DNA of 64,000 nucleotides from Trichosphaerium sp. ATCC 40318 (GCA_038496445.1 JALMLS010000330.1:1-64000); one strand, 5' to 3'. Shown: positions 47,258 to 61,029, counted from the first letter of the stretch. The notes: generated from the sequence alone by a model not told the origin. Translations and numbers: made by a program.

Positions 47258-47860
47258 GAAAATAAAATAAATCTCCGCTTTCCGTTAAGTGTTTTTTTTT
47301 TATCACGTGCCAAAAAAAAAAGAAGTGATTAAATTCAAGCTCAGCTTCAAAACTTGTTCAGCTTCTTGCAAGTATCAAAGTATTAACCATCGACGATTTT
47401 GAGAGTTAGATGACAGCTGGCATATTAGTGACAAGTGGCTTGTAGAACTATTGGGTTGCGTAATAAGTAGCTCGTTTTGTAAATGATTAGCACGGTTAGC
47501 TTCACGAAGAAATTGACTAGCGATACAGGCTTTATTGCCAATATTTTGGTACATGCACATTATGCTACACATACAGTAAAATTATTGTAGAGTTCAAATC
47601 AAGAAGCACCTTTCGTAACGTCATGGTAAACCATGAAGAAATTGAACAAAGGATAATTACACGTGTTAGAAGAAGAAAGTTGTACTTGACAAGTCTGAAA
47701 TAGTCGAACTCATGGTATCTGGCCTAAAAAATAACCATAGACCCATTAGAAGACGTTGGGAACGTTGCTACACAACATTCTTTGCGTGAACAAACCACAA
47801 GTGCAATTGGAATTGAATATTTAATATTAATAATAAGAAGACACGTATGTTTCAAAACAG
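47258..47860. other. Intergenic, no gene supported
   Basis: AT-rich sequence between convergent genes, with a CACGTG box at about 47,305. Confidence 0.4.
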
Positions 47861-50800
47861 TTAGGAGCTCACACTGCTCTCAAGACTTGCAATTCGGGCT
47901 AGTAATCTAGCAATTTGGTTGTGTTGGTTGGCGTTTTCTTTTTCCAGTTTAGTGATTCTAGTAAGTTGCTCTTGCATTTTGGTATTTGATACCTCAATGA
48001 TGGTTTTTTTTTCTTGTTTTAGCTTTGCAACTTCTTCTTTTAGTGATCTTACATGATGATCTTGTGTGCTTGATTGATCAGGCTGATTTAGCGTTGCAGC
48101 TGCCCATAATTTTCTGTATAATAAATTAGTGAGATCGCACTTTGTAGTATTACCGTTTAGTTTTAAATGACTCTCCATCAGACAACTCATCTGACTCGCT
48201 GACATCTTCGGATTTTGATTCCGTTTTGCTTTTTAGGCTTTTGTTTGCAGTTGTTTTAATAATCTTGACCTTCTTTGTTTTGTTTGATTTCTTCTTTGTT
48301 ACTGCACCTTTTTTATGAACTGCACGCTTCCTTGGCTTCTTTACAACTGTAATGATATAACGTGCTACAGCTTGAACATCTAAATAAAATTATTGAACGG
48401 TTTTACAGTGTATTAGACTAGTTACCTTGAGCCACAACCAACTCATCCCATTGGTATTTATCTATATTGTCTTTTACAGCTTCACCCAACTTGTTTACAA
48501 CCGCATAATGACTTTGGTACCCTGGTTTAATAGGCTTACCTTTAAAATTAATATCGTCTGTAGGTTTTTCTATTACCTAATACGCTAATAAGCATACAAT
48601 AAATAGAATAGGTACATACGGGATACACATTGCCAGGTGTAACTAGACTCAGAATGAGTGTTTTTTCGCCTTGAGATTCATCATAAGAGCAAGCATATGC
48701 GAGACTACTCTATTGTAACATATTTAAAAAAAAGAGCACAATAATTAAACTGTACTGTAAAGTAGATTCCTTGTCCATAGTATCCAGCATCCAATGCGCT
48801 TACAGTTCCAAATCCAGCTTTTACAATACTATAAGCTGCTTTAGCGCGTGTTCCATGTGCCATCAATACAACAGGTAGCTAAACAATAAGTGACAACACT
48901 TGGTAGTACAACAGTACCTGTTCAGTGCTGTTGCTTGATCCAGGAGTAAAAGATGCAAACTTGGCACTAACACTTGTTCTGTTGATGTTGTGGGCATCTT
49001 GCTTCCAATTATTCTTACAAAATAAAGCAGGTAGTTCTCTATGTAACAATCAGTGCTTCCCGCAAAATCATGTGGACGTACTGGTGCCTATGCTTAAGTA
49101 TTGTATTGTACATGCCAAAGTTTTGAAGCAATACATCATTGCAAACAAGATGTGCTGATTTAACAGTGAGTTGATCGTATCCATGCATTCTTGACATTTG
49201 TTCATGAAGAAACTTTAATTCTCTTTCAGCTACAGTGTCAGTCTTATCAAAAAGATTCAATGTTCGATAGTGTGTTGCTTTTTTAACAAACCCCCTTGTA
49301 AAACTGTTAAACAAAATTAAAAGACATTAAACTGACTTGTTGTTCGATCTATCCCAGCCATGTGCATACTCCAAGCGTGGGTTTAACATCCATGAATTCT
49401 TACTTTGTACTCCTTGGTGAAAATCAAACAATACATACATAATATTGATTGTACCAGCATCAGTGTCACTTAATACATAATTTGGTATGATGGGCTGAAT
49501 AGCATATGCGTTGTACTTACATTTGAGGTTTTTGTCATTAGTAGGCTAACCACAAGTCAAAAAAAATTCTCTTGTAAACATACAGTTTTTCTAGCATATC
49601 GGTTCGTATCACAATAGGCGCATACATACATCTCCTCAAAGCCTATGCAAAAGTAAACAATAAAGTATACAGTTAATGCATACTTTTTCCTAGCTCTGAT
49701 TGAATGGAGTTTATACACCATCCTTGTTCTGTACATAATTGAGTAACAGTAGTGCCAATTTGTTTTGGTTCTTTTTCCCACATTTTTTTTGGTAAATCAG
49801 ATAAAATACCTTCCATTAGCTCACCATGCTCAACCCAAAAACTCTATCCGTGAAGTCATGAGCAATTTTAACGTTAAAAATGTTGTACCGGAGATTGCAC
49901 AAATATGCGACTGTAAGTACAAATTAAATTGCAAATGCCTTTGTGCATTGCAAGCTTAAAATAAGAGCGTGTTGGCTTGGTATATGGTTAGACTATACTG
50001 TTGAGTAAACATAAAAGCTGTACCAAGTACTGTAACCATTTTGCAAGCTTGTATCTCCATTTTCGGCTGTTAAGGTGTGCACATGATTGCCACATACTTT
50101 TTGGATTGGCTGGAAATTGTGCCAAGATAGTTTCAAACACTTTGGTGAATGTAGGATCATTTGTAACAACATTCATCATTATAATATTAAACCCAAACTG
50201 TCCTTTTGTTTTAATCGTCCTTGAAAAAACATCGTTTGCTTTTGATAAGGTGAGAAACAGTGCAGTATGTTGAAATTGTACTAATATTATTGTCAACATC
50301 TTTGTGTTGGTAATAGAATCACCTGCATAAATTAAAGGTGTCCATCCTCGATTATCTACTGCTTCAACATTTGCACCCAACTTAATCAACTTTACAGCTA
50401 TATTATTCCATCCACATTTAACTAACAAGTATAAGATAATTGTATTCCAACAAATGTTGTGAGCACCAGCAACATGTAAGGCTGTCTGTCCATATTTATT
50501 GACAGCATTGATATCTGCATGTGCATTGATCAATACTGTAACAGTATCATTGTATCCACGTGCTGGAAAGTGAGTACATAATAATTGCATATTTACAACA
50601 CAGTACCTAAAAAGTGTTTGCCTTTTTTATTTGCAGCAATATGCAAAGCTGTATTTCCATTGTTGGTTGTAGCATTTACATTTGCACCTCCAATTATCAA
50701 TAGTTTAACAGTATTGTTGTATCCAGAACATGCTGAAAAGTGTTAGCATACATTGTATGTTCAACACAGTACCTGCATTGTGTAAAGGGGTTTCGTAATT

Positions 50801-51471
50801 TGTGTCTGTAGCATTAATATTTGCATCAGTGTTTTTGAGCAATGACTCAACAATATTGTCACATCCATAAAAAGCTATAAAGTGAGAACATTTCATATTT
50901 TAAAATGTGTACCAGCAACATGCAGAGCTGTTTGGTTATGTATATCTATAGCGTTGACATTTGCACCTGCATTGATCAATAATTTAACAGTATTGTAGTA
51001 TCCACGTTTTGCTGGAGAGTGTTAGAATATACACTACATATTTTCAACACAGACCTGATATGTGCAAAATCGTCTTTCCATATTTGTCGTTGACATTTGC
51101 CCCCACAGATAAGCACATTGATTTAATATTTGGCAATTTAGCATAAGCTAAATTGATATTAATATGTACTAATGTTGAAACACAAACCTGAAACTAATAG
51201 AAATTCATTGGCTGTCTTTAGGTTGCACACCTTCTCCTTTAGTTTGCTTACTACAAATAAAAATGAGCAAATCTATTCTAGACAAACTGTACCTGTTGTA
51301 ATATTCTTGAGATCTTTTTTAAACTGTGTTGCATCAAACTGGATGCCCGAAAAAGAAACATCAAGAAATAAGCTGTGAAGTTGTTTAAGTTCAGCTGTGG
51401 TAATATTATTATGGCGAATGTGTAACGTAGGTTTCTAAATTACCTTTCAATTTTTGATCTTGGTCTGACAT
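47861..51471 (-). CDS. Ankyrin-repeat PARP (tankyrase-like ADP-ribosyltransferase)
   Basis: Start MSDQDQKLKAELKQLHSLFL. At least six ankyrin repeats follow, nearly one per exon (GYYNTVKLLINAGANVNAID, HNQTALHVAA; GCDNIVESLLKNTDANINAT; GYNDTVTVLINAHADINAVN; NNIAVKLIKLGANVEAVDNR). The C-terminal half has a PARP catalytic domain: VVLMAHGTRAKAAYSIVKAG, GYYGQGIYFT, LILSLVTPGNVYP, PGYQSHYAVVN and WDELVVAQ, giving a likely His-Tyr-Glu triad. A Lys/Ser-rich region and a coiled coil (LKEEVAKLKQEKKTI) end it. It is probably nuclear or cytoplasmic, modifying proteins bound by the ankyrin part. The joint between the two halves (about 49,860-50,000) is not fully resolved; two adjacent genes remain possible. 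Confidence 0.7.
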
Positions 51472-52561
51472 GGTGTGGCCGCTGACGTTGATACTTTAAG
51501 TTGTCTATTTTCCTCGCTTTTCTGTTCTGCGGTTTGAACCCGTTCGCTAAAAAGAGAATCAAAAAGGCGTTAATCAAAATGATGATGTTGGGTTTGTTGC
51601 GTTTCTGTATTCAAGTGCGCTTTCTATCCAGAGGAGATTTACCAATACTAATGCTTTTTTGGAACGCTCAAAGCGCCAACTGAAACTACAACAGCTTTTT
51701 TTACGAGCCTTTGATTCTTTTTATCACGTGATAGCTCTACAACCTTTGTTTTAACACAGTGGCTAGTAAGATTGACTTCAGATGCGACGCTTCTTGGTAA
51801 CCACGCGATTTATAGTCATTTTTTCGAACAGTTTCACTTTTTTTCGAACAGTTTCGTTTTTTTCGAACAAATTTGTAAACGTTTCGAACTGTACCTGTAC
51901 CTTACTTCAAACACGGAACTTCATTCTAAGACTAGCACAGCAACATACAAAAGTACAGTTTCAAGTTGAGCTTGTAGCAACTTACTACTATATGGATTGT
52001 CAACTGTGGTACAAAAGGTGTAGTGGTGGACAAGAATGACTTTAGTCGTTTCGGTACTACCATATAAAACCGAATCGAAAAAGGTAAGCTTTTTGTAAGT
52101 GCCAAATAATATGCTCAATAGGTGATGTGCGTATTTTTCCAAAAAGGCTCAGGCCGAAAAACTGTTCGACTACACAAAATGGTAGACTGAAATTAGGACT
52201 GTTTTGGGACTAAAACATGGTGTAGAAGGTAGTGAATGAAGCTAAGCTACCAACAAACAGAATGTTTAGGCTTTGTTGAGCCGTTTTGTTTGAATGTGAA
52301 ACGTTCGAGCCACACAAGTAGTTCCATCAAGATTAATGAGAAACACCATTTTTGAAGCTGCATTTTTCCCACATGACTGCAATGATCATTGTGGGATTCT
52401 GTACAAGAGACTACTTAACAAGAGTTATTTATTATTTGAATGTCATTTTTGTACATAGATTTTTTTTGTCCTTCTTGCTCGAAGCATCTCAACAACGAAA
52501 AGAGAATAAGTTAACTTTCTAGTTTTTTTCTTGTTTAGTTTTTTTTGGTTTTTTTTTTTGT
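51472..52561. other. Long intergenic region with TTCGAACAGTTTC tandem motif
   Basis: Near 51,825-51,890 the motif TTTTTTCGAACAGTTTC recurs three to four times with spacing of about 20 bp. Short open frames over it are repeat-derived. A CACGTG box sits at about 51,726. No gene. Confidence 0.5.
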
Positions 52562-53875
52562 TTAGTGGCTATAAACAGCAAGTCTCTCTGTTAGCCATGA
52601 CTCGCCATGTCTTCCAAAACCAAGACAAAAGTCCTCTGTAATACGTTGTTGTGATTGTGCTTCTTCAAGTATGTAAGAGTTCTCTGTATCAAAGTTGGAA
52701 AGGTGTAAAAGCTTATCATAAAAATGATCAATCATAGAGGCACTTTTTCCGTTGTAATTCTGAAAACGTTCTGGTTTTGCTATTTGTTTAAGCTCTTCAA
52801 GAGTTGATGCACGCATAGTCCTTGGTGTGAATATTGGGTTACCCTTAAGAGTTGTGTATACCTTGAAAAGAAAAAGAAACGTAAGACAAGCAAGACATGC
52901 AACAGAAAAAACGGGAAAAAAAAAAAAGAAAAAGAAATATCAAAACACAAGCCATACATAGCAACGTTCTATTCCAACTTCGCCTAGAGCTTCGAGTCTA
53001 TCACAATGGCGTACTATAAGCAACCAGTCGATATCTTCAGTTTTATTCTTGTTAGCACGGCAAGAAACTAAGCTGATTATTTTTATTACATTTATACGTG
53101 TTTCTTCCTACAAAAAACCGTGTTAGAAGCAATCAGAGTGAAAATCCAAGCGTAAGAGCTCAGAATTTGTATGAATGAAATATTTTGAACAAAGGATACG
53201 CTGGCATATCTCTGTTCTCATCATGGGTTTATGGCGTAAAAGGGCTTGTATGAACGCACCCATTTCTCTCCTGGGATGGCTTGTTCTAGCACTTCCCGCG
53301 CATTTTGATAATCTTTAGTATTAGCGAACTTTTCATCGTCTACATCGTGTAGTAATGCTGCCAATCGACATGCCAATGATTGGCTGTCACTTAATCGAGG
53401 TTTATTACACTCCAGTGCTCTTGTATATTATAAGTTTTTATGCTATCTAGAGCGCATTTTAGTGTCTGTGGCGTACCTTTCAACCCTCTTCAAGACAGAA
53501 CGGGCATGTACAATATCATGAGCGCCATCTGCCCCAGCATCTATCAATTTAGCTTCTGTGAGCGTAGCTACCTTATCTACAATACTATCCATTTTGTTGT
53601 GCTGTTTAAGGTAGTACGTTATGCCAGATTCGCTGGAGAGCTCGCTAATCTTATAGATTGGCTTCGTCTTCGCTTGTAGTAAGCTCGTGTTGCGAGGATG
53701 GTGTAGATTCTCAGTTTACCTGATAAGTCGACCACCTTTTGGAACGAAACCCACAAGCCTCTAAAGTAACATCTGGCCCATTTCTTTTACATCTCCGTGT
53801 TTTAGCTTTTGCTATGTTATTTGGTCTTATTTTCGTCCGTGAAAGACGGGACGCTATTTGCGCGCGCTTATACAT
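52562..53875 (-). CDS. HD-domain phosphohydrolase, YedJ/YpgQ-like
   Basis: The first exon (MYKRAQIASRLSRTKIRPNN, Arg/Lys-rich) splices in phase to ISELSSESGITYYLKQHNKM and DSIVDKVATLTEAKLIDAGA. The HD signature is complete: HDIVHARSVLKRV, AALLHDVDDEKF and HCDRLEALGEVGIERCYVW. The C-terminal part SMIDHFYDKLLHL is the usual end of this family. HD proteins are metal-dependent phosphohydrolases acting on nucleotides; the substrate is unknown. The basic N-terminus could target mitochondria. Only 85 bp separate it from the divergent gene at 53961. The exon near 53,220 is uncertain. Confidence 0.7.
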
Positions 53876-53960
53876 GTGTTGCGAACTATTCGCGTTGTCA
53901 TAAGCTCTTTCGGAGGCAAGAAACTTAACATCAAAATTATAGTTCGACACTTTGTACAAA

Positions 53961-55505
53961 ATGCTACGTCAGGCAATGCTACGGCGATCGCAAATATGTA
54001 GCCGCGAGTATGCTACACAACAAAAGGCTCAATTGGCAAAATACCGTTGTAAATCTCTGCGTCGCCCATACCATCGCTCAGGTATACGCTCTGAGGTATC
54101 ATTATCGTACCTAATTCATCTTGGTAGTTGTTTTGAACGAAGACATACTTAAACCACCTAAATTGCCTGAAGATGGCGAGCATAGTGATTATATAACCAC
54201 ACAAAAGCAAATAGACGTTGTTAAAGAGTTTGGTAAAAAAGAAAGGCAAAAGTTTTCAGAGCTTCTTCGTCGCTGGGTAGTCCCTCATGGAATTCTCGGT
54301 CACACAAACGATGGCATACGCGTTGGTTATGTTTCAGGTATGAACTCTATGTCTGAAACAGCAGAAGGGGTGCGCACGTGTTTTTTATAGCACATTGAGT
54401 ATTTACAGTGCCTTAGCGTGTTGTCGAATGGTTGAAGCCTTTAGAAGATATAGCAGACGGAAAAGGAAATGTCGTTAAAAACCCACATAAATTCGCTACT
54501 CTGGACTGCATTGGCGTCACAAAGAAGGCAATGTCTATTGTAGAGCACGTGTGATTGACACTAGGGTTTCTTTTAAGACGTGTTTTTAGGACTCTATCAG
54601 TTGCTGAAGGCTGGACTGAAACGCGGGATATACTCCCTGAAGAATTGCTATCAGATGTGGAGCTTAAGAAAGGAGGTTTTAGTAAAATGGATATTGAAGG
54701 AGAGCCATTGGAATACTTTGTTCCTGTTTCTCCAACAAACACAAGCGAACTAGGTTTGTTTACTGGTGAAATAAGTACGCATGAATTTCGGTTGTTGCTG
54801 CAGTTACTATTGCACCTTTTAATTTCTTATATTGCTAGGACCTAGAGGTCCAGCACATCTGAGTGAGACTATGGACAAGATATTTGATCTCCATTGGGTT
54901 GAGACTGATTTTTATTTAATAAATTCCCGCACCGGTTCAGTAGGTATGTGACCTTTTGGAGGAATACTATTGTTGATGCATTGTTTTTTTACTTCTTTGT
55001 AGTGGCAAAAATGCCTGTGGCGAACCTTGAGATGGTTTCAGAACCTTCAGCCGGGCAACCCTTTTATATTTTTAAGATAACATTTACACAATATGAAATA
55101 TGGTCTCCAAAGAGGTTATTCGCCAAGAAATACAGTATAGATGAGACTTCTCTTAAAGTAACAAAAGAAGGAGAACTAGAAGTGGTAAGTTCTATTATAA
55201 GAGGTTGTTTATTTGACATCTTTTCTTCATCAAGGACGATGATGACTTGCAACAATTTCAAACAAGATTTATTGACTATGTATTCAAAAGGCTTTTTTTG
55301 AAGGTACATGCCTACTACTACCCTTTTTTATTGCTTCTCACTATGAATTTTATAGCGACTTCATCCACATCCGTTACCTCCATGGTATGACAGATCAACA
55401 CATCCTTATATATTAGCACAATGGAGCCGTGATGTGTTTGGAAATGATTGTGAGTTTGGAACTTTTGAAAATACCATCCCCTTGCTTCAAAAAACGTCAT
55501 TTTGA
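53961..55505 (+). CDS. Unidentified multi-exon protein, possibly mitochondrial
   Basis: Starts MLRQAMLRRSQICSREYATQ, a strongly basic presequence-like N-terminus. Later exons give VVLNEDILKPPKLPEDGEHS, KKERQKFSELLRRWVVPHGI, RVGYVSGMNSMSETAEG, RVVEWLKPLEDIADGKGNVV, TLSVAEGWTETRDILPEELL, EMVSEPSAGQPFYIFKITFT and the end DRSTHPYILAQWSRDVFGND. All the joints placed are in phase; one intron (after IVEHV) appears to be only 27 nt. I do not recognise the family; no transmembrane segment is evident. Confidence 0.6.
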
Positions 55506-55837
55506 GTTTAACCAATCAAATAAACTTTTCTCAGTGATCGGATTTGCAAAGTAATGGCAAGCCAAAGACACATCCCAAAAAAACTTGTCTTAAGCAAGGC
55601 AGGTTTAAGTCGCTTGTGTACCGTTGAGACGTATTTTATTTATCACTCTAACGTTCGTTACTTCAAACGTACGTTGTACCAAGGTTTTAGTCTTCAGAAT
55701 TTAAACCGCCAACCGTTTTTGTTGGTAATTATAGTTTTACCGTACCGAGTGCGCTGTTCGCATAGCGTATACACTGTTCTTGCTGGTTTTATTTTTTGTA
55801 ACTGGCATTAAACCGAAATACTAAAGCAGTTAGGATC
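55506..55837. other. Promoter region of the acyl-CoA oxidase
   Basis: An open frame (55,554-55,811) reads as hydrophobic random sequence and is not called. Confidence 0.4.
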
Positions 55838-58800
55838 ATGCAAAACGTAAAGGGCGGTACAGTAGCTACGAAAACATGCGGTGGCACCGCAGGTGTTTTG
55901 CCTATGGAGCGTTCTAAGGCAACTTTCGACGTTAACGCCCTCAAGGTACGCTCCGAATACCAGAATGCGAGAGATAACGTTCGGTAACCCCTAAAACGAA
56001 ACTCACGCTAAATAATGCGCCATTCCGCCACTAACTATACAACGTAGATGATTCTTTACGGCGGCGAAGAACGCTACAAGGAAGTTCAACAATGGCGAAA
56101 AATTTTCGACCCAAAAGAACACCCCGAGTTTGATTTCACGTATGACATCTATGACGAGAGAAAAGTTGCCTGGAAGAAGTCTCTGTCACGTACTTTTGCC
56201 GCACACAAGATAGCAAAGTCGAAACCAGACATGTTGAGTAATCACATGCAAGGTACGTAACAATCTAATTCTCGTCTCAAAAAAGTCGGACAATTCTTTT
56301 TTTATTGTTTTACGCGAAACGTCACGTCAAAAAGCGCCCGTCAATGTGTTGCTTTTGTTTTCAGAGTAACTGTGCGTTTAACAAAGTGCGGGGTATTTGT
56401 TTCAGCGCAGATACAAGAGAGAATTTCGCATTTTTTTTCACCTTGTGAAGTTTTTTGACCTTTTTTTCTTCAGGAAGGCTATCTATTGGCAACTATGTTC
56501 AAAACAGCTCCTCTGCCGCTGGTAATCACTTTGGCATCTTCGTTGGTGCCCTACAAATGATGGCAAATGACGAACAACTTAAAAAGTGGTTCAGACGTGC
56601 TATCAACATGGAAATCACCGGCGCCTACGCTCAGACTGAGCTTGGCCACGGTAGTAACGTACGAGAGTAGTAAAATACTGCAATAATCTGATTTTTCACA
56701 TGCTTTTTTGTTTTATTTTTTTCTCAAATCTCGAACTTACGGGGCACTAGGTTCGTGCTTTGGAGACAACCGCTACATATGATGAAAAAACTAAAGAATT
56801 TGTCATTGACAGTCCTACCTTGTCTTCACTAAAATGGTGGCCTGGTTGGTACGTTCAGTTCAAATGGTTTTGATTTTGTTGTTTTACTAATCTTATCTTT
56901 TAGTTTTGGTCTTATGGCAACACATGCAATCGTATACGCGCGTCTTATTCTTAAAGGAAAAGATCATGGTATTCAAGCGTTCATGGTACTTTACTTGTGG
57001 TTGTTATATTTATTTAACTTTGATGTTCAGGTACAACTACGTGATGAAAACCATGATCCGATGCCTGGTATTGATGTTGGGGATATTGGTCCTAAAATGG
57101 GCTACAACCTCGTCGATAATGGTTATTGTCGTTTCGACCACGTGAGAATCCCACGTGACCATATGTTGTCAAAATATAAAGTGATCACTGATAATGGTGA
57201 GCTCCAATCAACACGTGCTATTAAAAAGGGATCAGCTGCTTCATCAAACAAGCTCAAATATCTTGGTACGTACCAAACTTTATTTCCTCAATTTTTCTTT
57301 ATGACTAACTCGCCTCTGCAGTTATGATCAGGACACGTGTTGGCCTTGCTTACTCAGCCTACTCTACACTAGCAAAAGCTTGTACTATTGCTATTAGATA
57401 CTCTGCAGTGCGTATTCAGGGATTCAAGAACACACGCCAGGGCAGTTTACAATCAGGAGAGAATCAAGTACTTGATTACAAAATGCAACAATACAGATTG
57501 TTCAAGGTGCCTTTGAAATACAATTTTCTCGCTTTTCAAGCTAACTTTGTTCGCGTTTTAGTGGCTTTCGATGTCCTATGCCTTTTATTTCGTTGCTGAA
57601 GACTTGATCCGTCAGCTGTTTGGATTCTATATGACTCTTCAATCTGAGGGTGACGTTTCTGGTCTTCCAGAACTACACGCTTCATCTGCTGCGCTCAAAG
57701 CTTTCTTGACCAACTACACTGGTGACGGTATGATTTAGGCTTTTTTAACTGGCTTGTTACTTATCACTGTTGCGTAGGTATTGAGGAATGCAGACGTTGT
57801 TGCGGTGGACATGGATCTACCATGAACAGTGGTATAGCCAAGCTTGTTGTAGACTACAACTCCGTTGCTCCAATCGCTGAAGGTGATAAAATCATCTTGG
57901 TACTCCAAACAGCCAGGTAAGTTTTCTCGAGTTTTGTTTTTTATTCTGTCAAGTGGTATCAAACTTTTTTTGCCTTATTTTTTTTTGTGTAGGTTCTTAG
58001 TCCGTGCTGTGCAAGCCATTAGAAAGGGAGCACAGCTCAAAGGATCTGCAGCATATTTAACCGAGAAAGTACCTAAACCTGACTTCAATGATCCTTTCGA
58101 TTTGCAAAAACTTTTGGAAGCATTCAAGTTCCGCGCTCAGGTACTTCACAAATATGCACTATCCTGCTTAATTTTTTTCTTTAGAGATCTGCAATCGCAG
58201 TTACAGACTCCTTTGAGGAACGTATGCGTGCAGGAGAACCATTTGACCAAGCCTGGAATAACTGTGCTGTTGACCTTGTCAAAGCAGCTCAAGATCATAC
58301 TTTTGTTCTCATTCTCGCCATGTTCATTGCTCGCCTCGAAGAGACTAAGAATGATGACGTTCGCGGTGTATTAACTACACTCGCACAACACTTTGCTCTC
58401 GTATGTTGATTGACTTTGTATTTGTGAGTTTCTTCTGATCGTTTTGTCAAGGTTCAAATTCGTGAAAACGGAGCTGATTGGACAGGATTTATTACGCGTG
58501 ACCAAGTTGCCAGTGTAAACAAGGCTGTATTTTACTTGCTCGGAAAGATCAGAAGAAATGCTGTACCTCTCGTAGATGCGTTTGGATTCACCGATAACGA
58601 CCTCAAATCGGCTATTGGACGCTACGATGGCAATGTGTAAGTATCAATCAGAGTTTTTTGCACTTTTTGATTGAGATTGATTTTTTTGTTCTCAGGTATG
58701 AAGCATTGTTTGACTATGCAAAGAAGTCTCCTCTTAATGATAAGAACTACATCAGAGAGTTTTGGGAGGAGTACTTGAAGCCTAAGCTCGATATCGATTA

Positions 58801-58849
58801 CATCAAGCAAGGCAAACAAATTCAACGTGCTGGCCACAGTAAATTGTAA
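55838..58849 (+). CDS. acox1: Acyl-CoA oxidase, peroxisomal
   Basis: A long exon chain encodes the first, FAD-dependent step of peroxisomal beta-oxidation (acyl-CoA to trans-2-enoyl-CoA plus H2O2). Landmarks: [133 protein letters not shown] and [10 protein letters not shown]. The C-terminal half is complete ([48 protein letters not shown]). The last residues are GHSKL: SKL is a classical PTS1 signal. Introns are about 40-190 nt. High confidence in function and location. Confidence 0.93.
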
Positions 58850-59164
58850 TCTCGCGTTTTAGTTGAGAGAATAAAGCCCAACCTTTACACACTATTTTAT
58901 CCCACTTTATATTCATGCCTTAGGCCACTATAACTGTTCTAGACGTACTATATGAACTTGCAGCTACAGCAAACCGTTCTATAGTTAAGTCTGCTCATTT
59001 TCAACGAAATAATACCTAAGCCATAAACTGCTAAATTAGGCTTGTATCAATCACCATTTTTTTATCTGACGGTATCAACAGCAACACGTCAAGTATTCAA
59101 GTTCTAAACCAATAGAGTGCCATAACGCAAACAAACTACAAAGAAACTGTCTAAAACGAAAACA
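58850..59164. other. Intergenic, no gene supported
   Basis: AT-rich; probably the 3' end of the oxidase transcript and the promoter of the following gene. Confidence 0.4.
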
Positions 59165-60532
59165 ATGCATCCAATCTCAAACCAAAACAGCCCCAGCTCC
59201 TACAGAGCCTTTGCAGAGAGCATAGCTATATACCAGCAAAATATCAACAACCTCAACCATCGCTATAATGTCCCTGGAGATAATATGATCCCTCAAATAC
59301 CTCTTGACTACGAAACCAGGCGTTTACAAACGTATTCAAACAATGTACCAGCGTACGGAAATTCACTCATAACGTCAATGCAAGTCGCGGACAAATACGA
59401 AAATATTCCACCCCTTATATTATCTCGTGGTGTAAGACGTTACGAAGCTCGTCAACAACAAGAATGTTATACTATAAATAGAAACAGTAAGTACTTTTTT
59501 TAAAGAACCGGGCGAAAAAATCTCGTTATTTCTTCGTTCTGCTCGTTAACGATTGTATTAACTCCTATTTAGATACACCCCAAATAAACATGAGGCAACC
59601 TATTCTTCCGTGCATTCAAAACATTATGCCAGTTTGGCAGATTAAGCCAAGAATGCAAAGCATAAGTACGTCGAGTTTTTATGAGTTGTAGTTATTTTTA
59701 CTTACAGTATGTTTAAGGTAGCGATGAGCCTTTGTACAAAGAAAGAAGAGTACGAAAAAGACAATACCGTAAGGTCAGAATCAACTGGAGAATCTTTAAA
59801 GGGTCTCAGCCCGGCTCTATGACCTTGAAGACATCCAAAAAGCAAGCTTCAAAAAAAAGCTCAAGGTCACAAAATTCAATCATATCGTTCCCGCTCGCAC
59901 CTCCTCAGCAGAAGTATAACCGCCTACAACAAGAACGTGTCGAAATCAATCAGATGCCTACAACCCTCGGTGTTAACATAAGAGCACCTCACCCAAGGAC
60001 TTATCAACAGGTTACACCCGCTCAACAACACTTGGCTCAAGGGTTCGATACAACAAATATGAACACTGTGGCTCCCGTAGAATACCAAGAAACCGCTATG
60101 CTAGCACCTAACAACACTTCAATCGCTCAACCTTTCAAAACTGTTGAAAAAGCACCTGTCAAAAGAAAAGCAGTTAGACATCGTCGTAAACAACCAAACA
60201 ACATGGATAATGAAGATTTTATCCCTGAAGATGGTTGGGATTACGAGGGAACCAGCAGCAGGAGATCTACAAGAACCATTACAGGAGGTGGCTCTGATAT
60301 GGACTATCTTTTTAGAAGTTTATTGGATATGACAACAAAGAACTCTGTTGTCACCAAGGAGGAACTAATACTTGTATTTGGTGTATCGTCACCTTTTCTG
60401 AAAAATGCAGATTTGCAGAATGAATTAATAGCTGAGATAGGAGCCGCAGGAACTAAAACACACAACCTTCATGATTGGTTAACCAACTTTCTTTGTGACT
60501 TCAAAGAAAGAATGAGTGCAGAGTCAAGTTGA
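59165..60532 (+). CDS. Gln/Asn-rich basic protein, unidentified
   Basis: Three exons. Exon 1 reads MHPISNQNSPSSYRAFAESI; exon 2 NTPQINMRQPILPCIQNIMP; exon 3 joins through SISSDEPLYKERRVRKRQYR. The protein is rich in Q, N, P and T with basic clusters (KERRVRKRQYRK, VKRKAVRHRRKQ) like nuclear localisation signals. The C-terminal ~90 residues are more ordered (DMDYLFRSLLDMTTKNSVVT, EELILVFGVSSPFLKNADLQ). A nuclear regulatory protein is plausible but I recognise no domain. Confidence 0.6.
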
Positions 60533-61029
60533 AAAAACGTGTCAATGCCATCTTAGATTCACGCGTTCTTGTTGATCTACAATACCAGATTGGAGGAGAG
60601 AATACGTCTCACTCAGCTTCGATCCCCTGGATCACGCCTTCCCATTTATTAAATTGGAGTTATCTCTTGTACATATACAACAAATTACATAAATCAATTG
60701 AAACATTCAATCAATCAACACAAAAACTTTTTGAATCGTAATCTGCCATTGTATAGAACTGCTACTTGCTGATGTTGTTTTACGATACTACCGTACTTAA
60801 ACAACTACCTCTCACTTATCAAACGCCAGTAAAATACTTATTTATACTGTCATAATTAGTAAAATATAGACAAAAAACTGTTTTGAATAAAGTTTGTTTT
60901 TGTAGTTATGTTTTAACCTGAAATACTGTGCACTCACGTACCCCTTTTTGTTTTAGCTTTATTTTGTTTATCGAACTTGAAGAAATATACAAGACAAAGT
61001 TGAAAGTGTTAGAATTTTCGTTAGGTTGT
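60533..61029. other. Intergenic, no gene supported
   Basis: AT-rich 3' flank of the preceding gene. A 70-residue open frame overlapping its stop has no support. Confidence 0.4.

Noticed and set aside
55554-55811. Frame upstream of the acyl-CoA oxidase
   Set aside because: Random-looking hydrophobic sequence without homology or splice partners.
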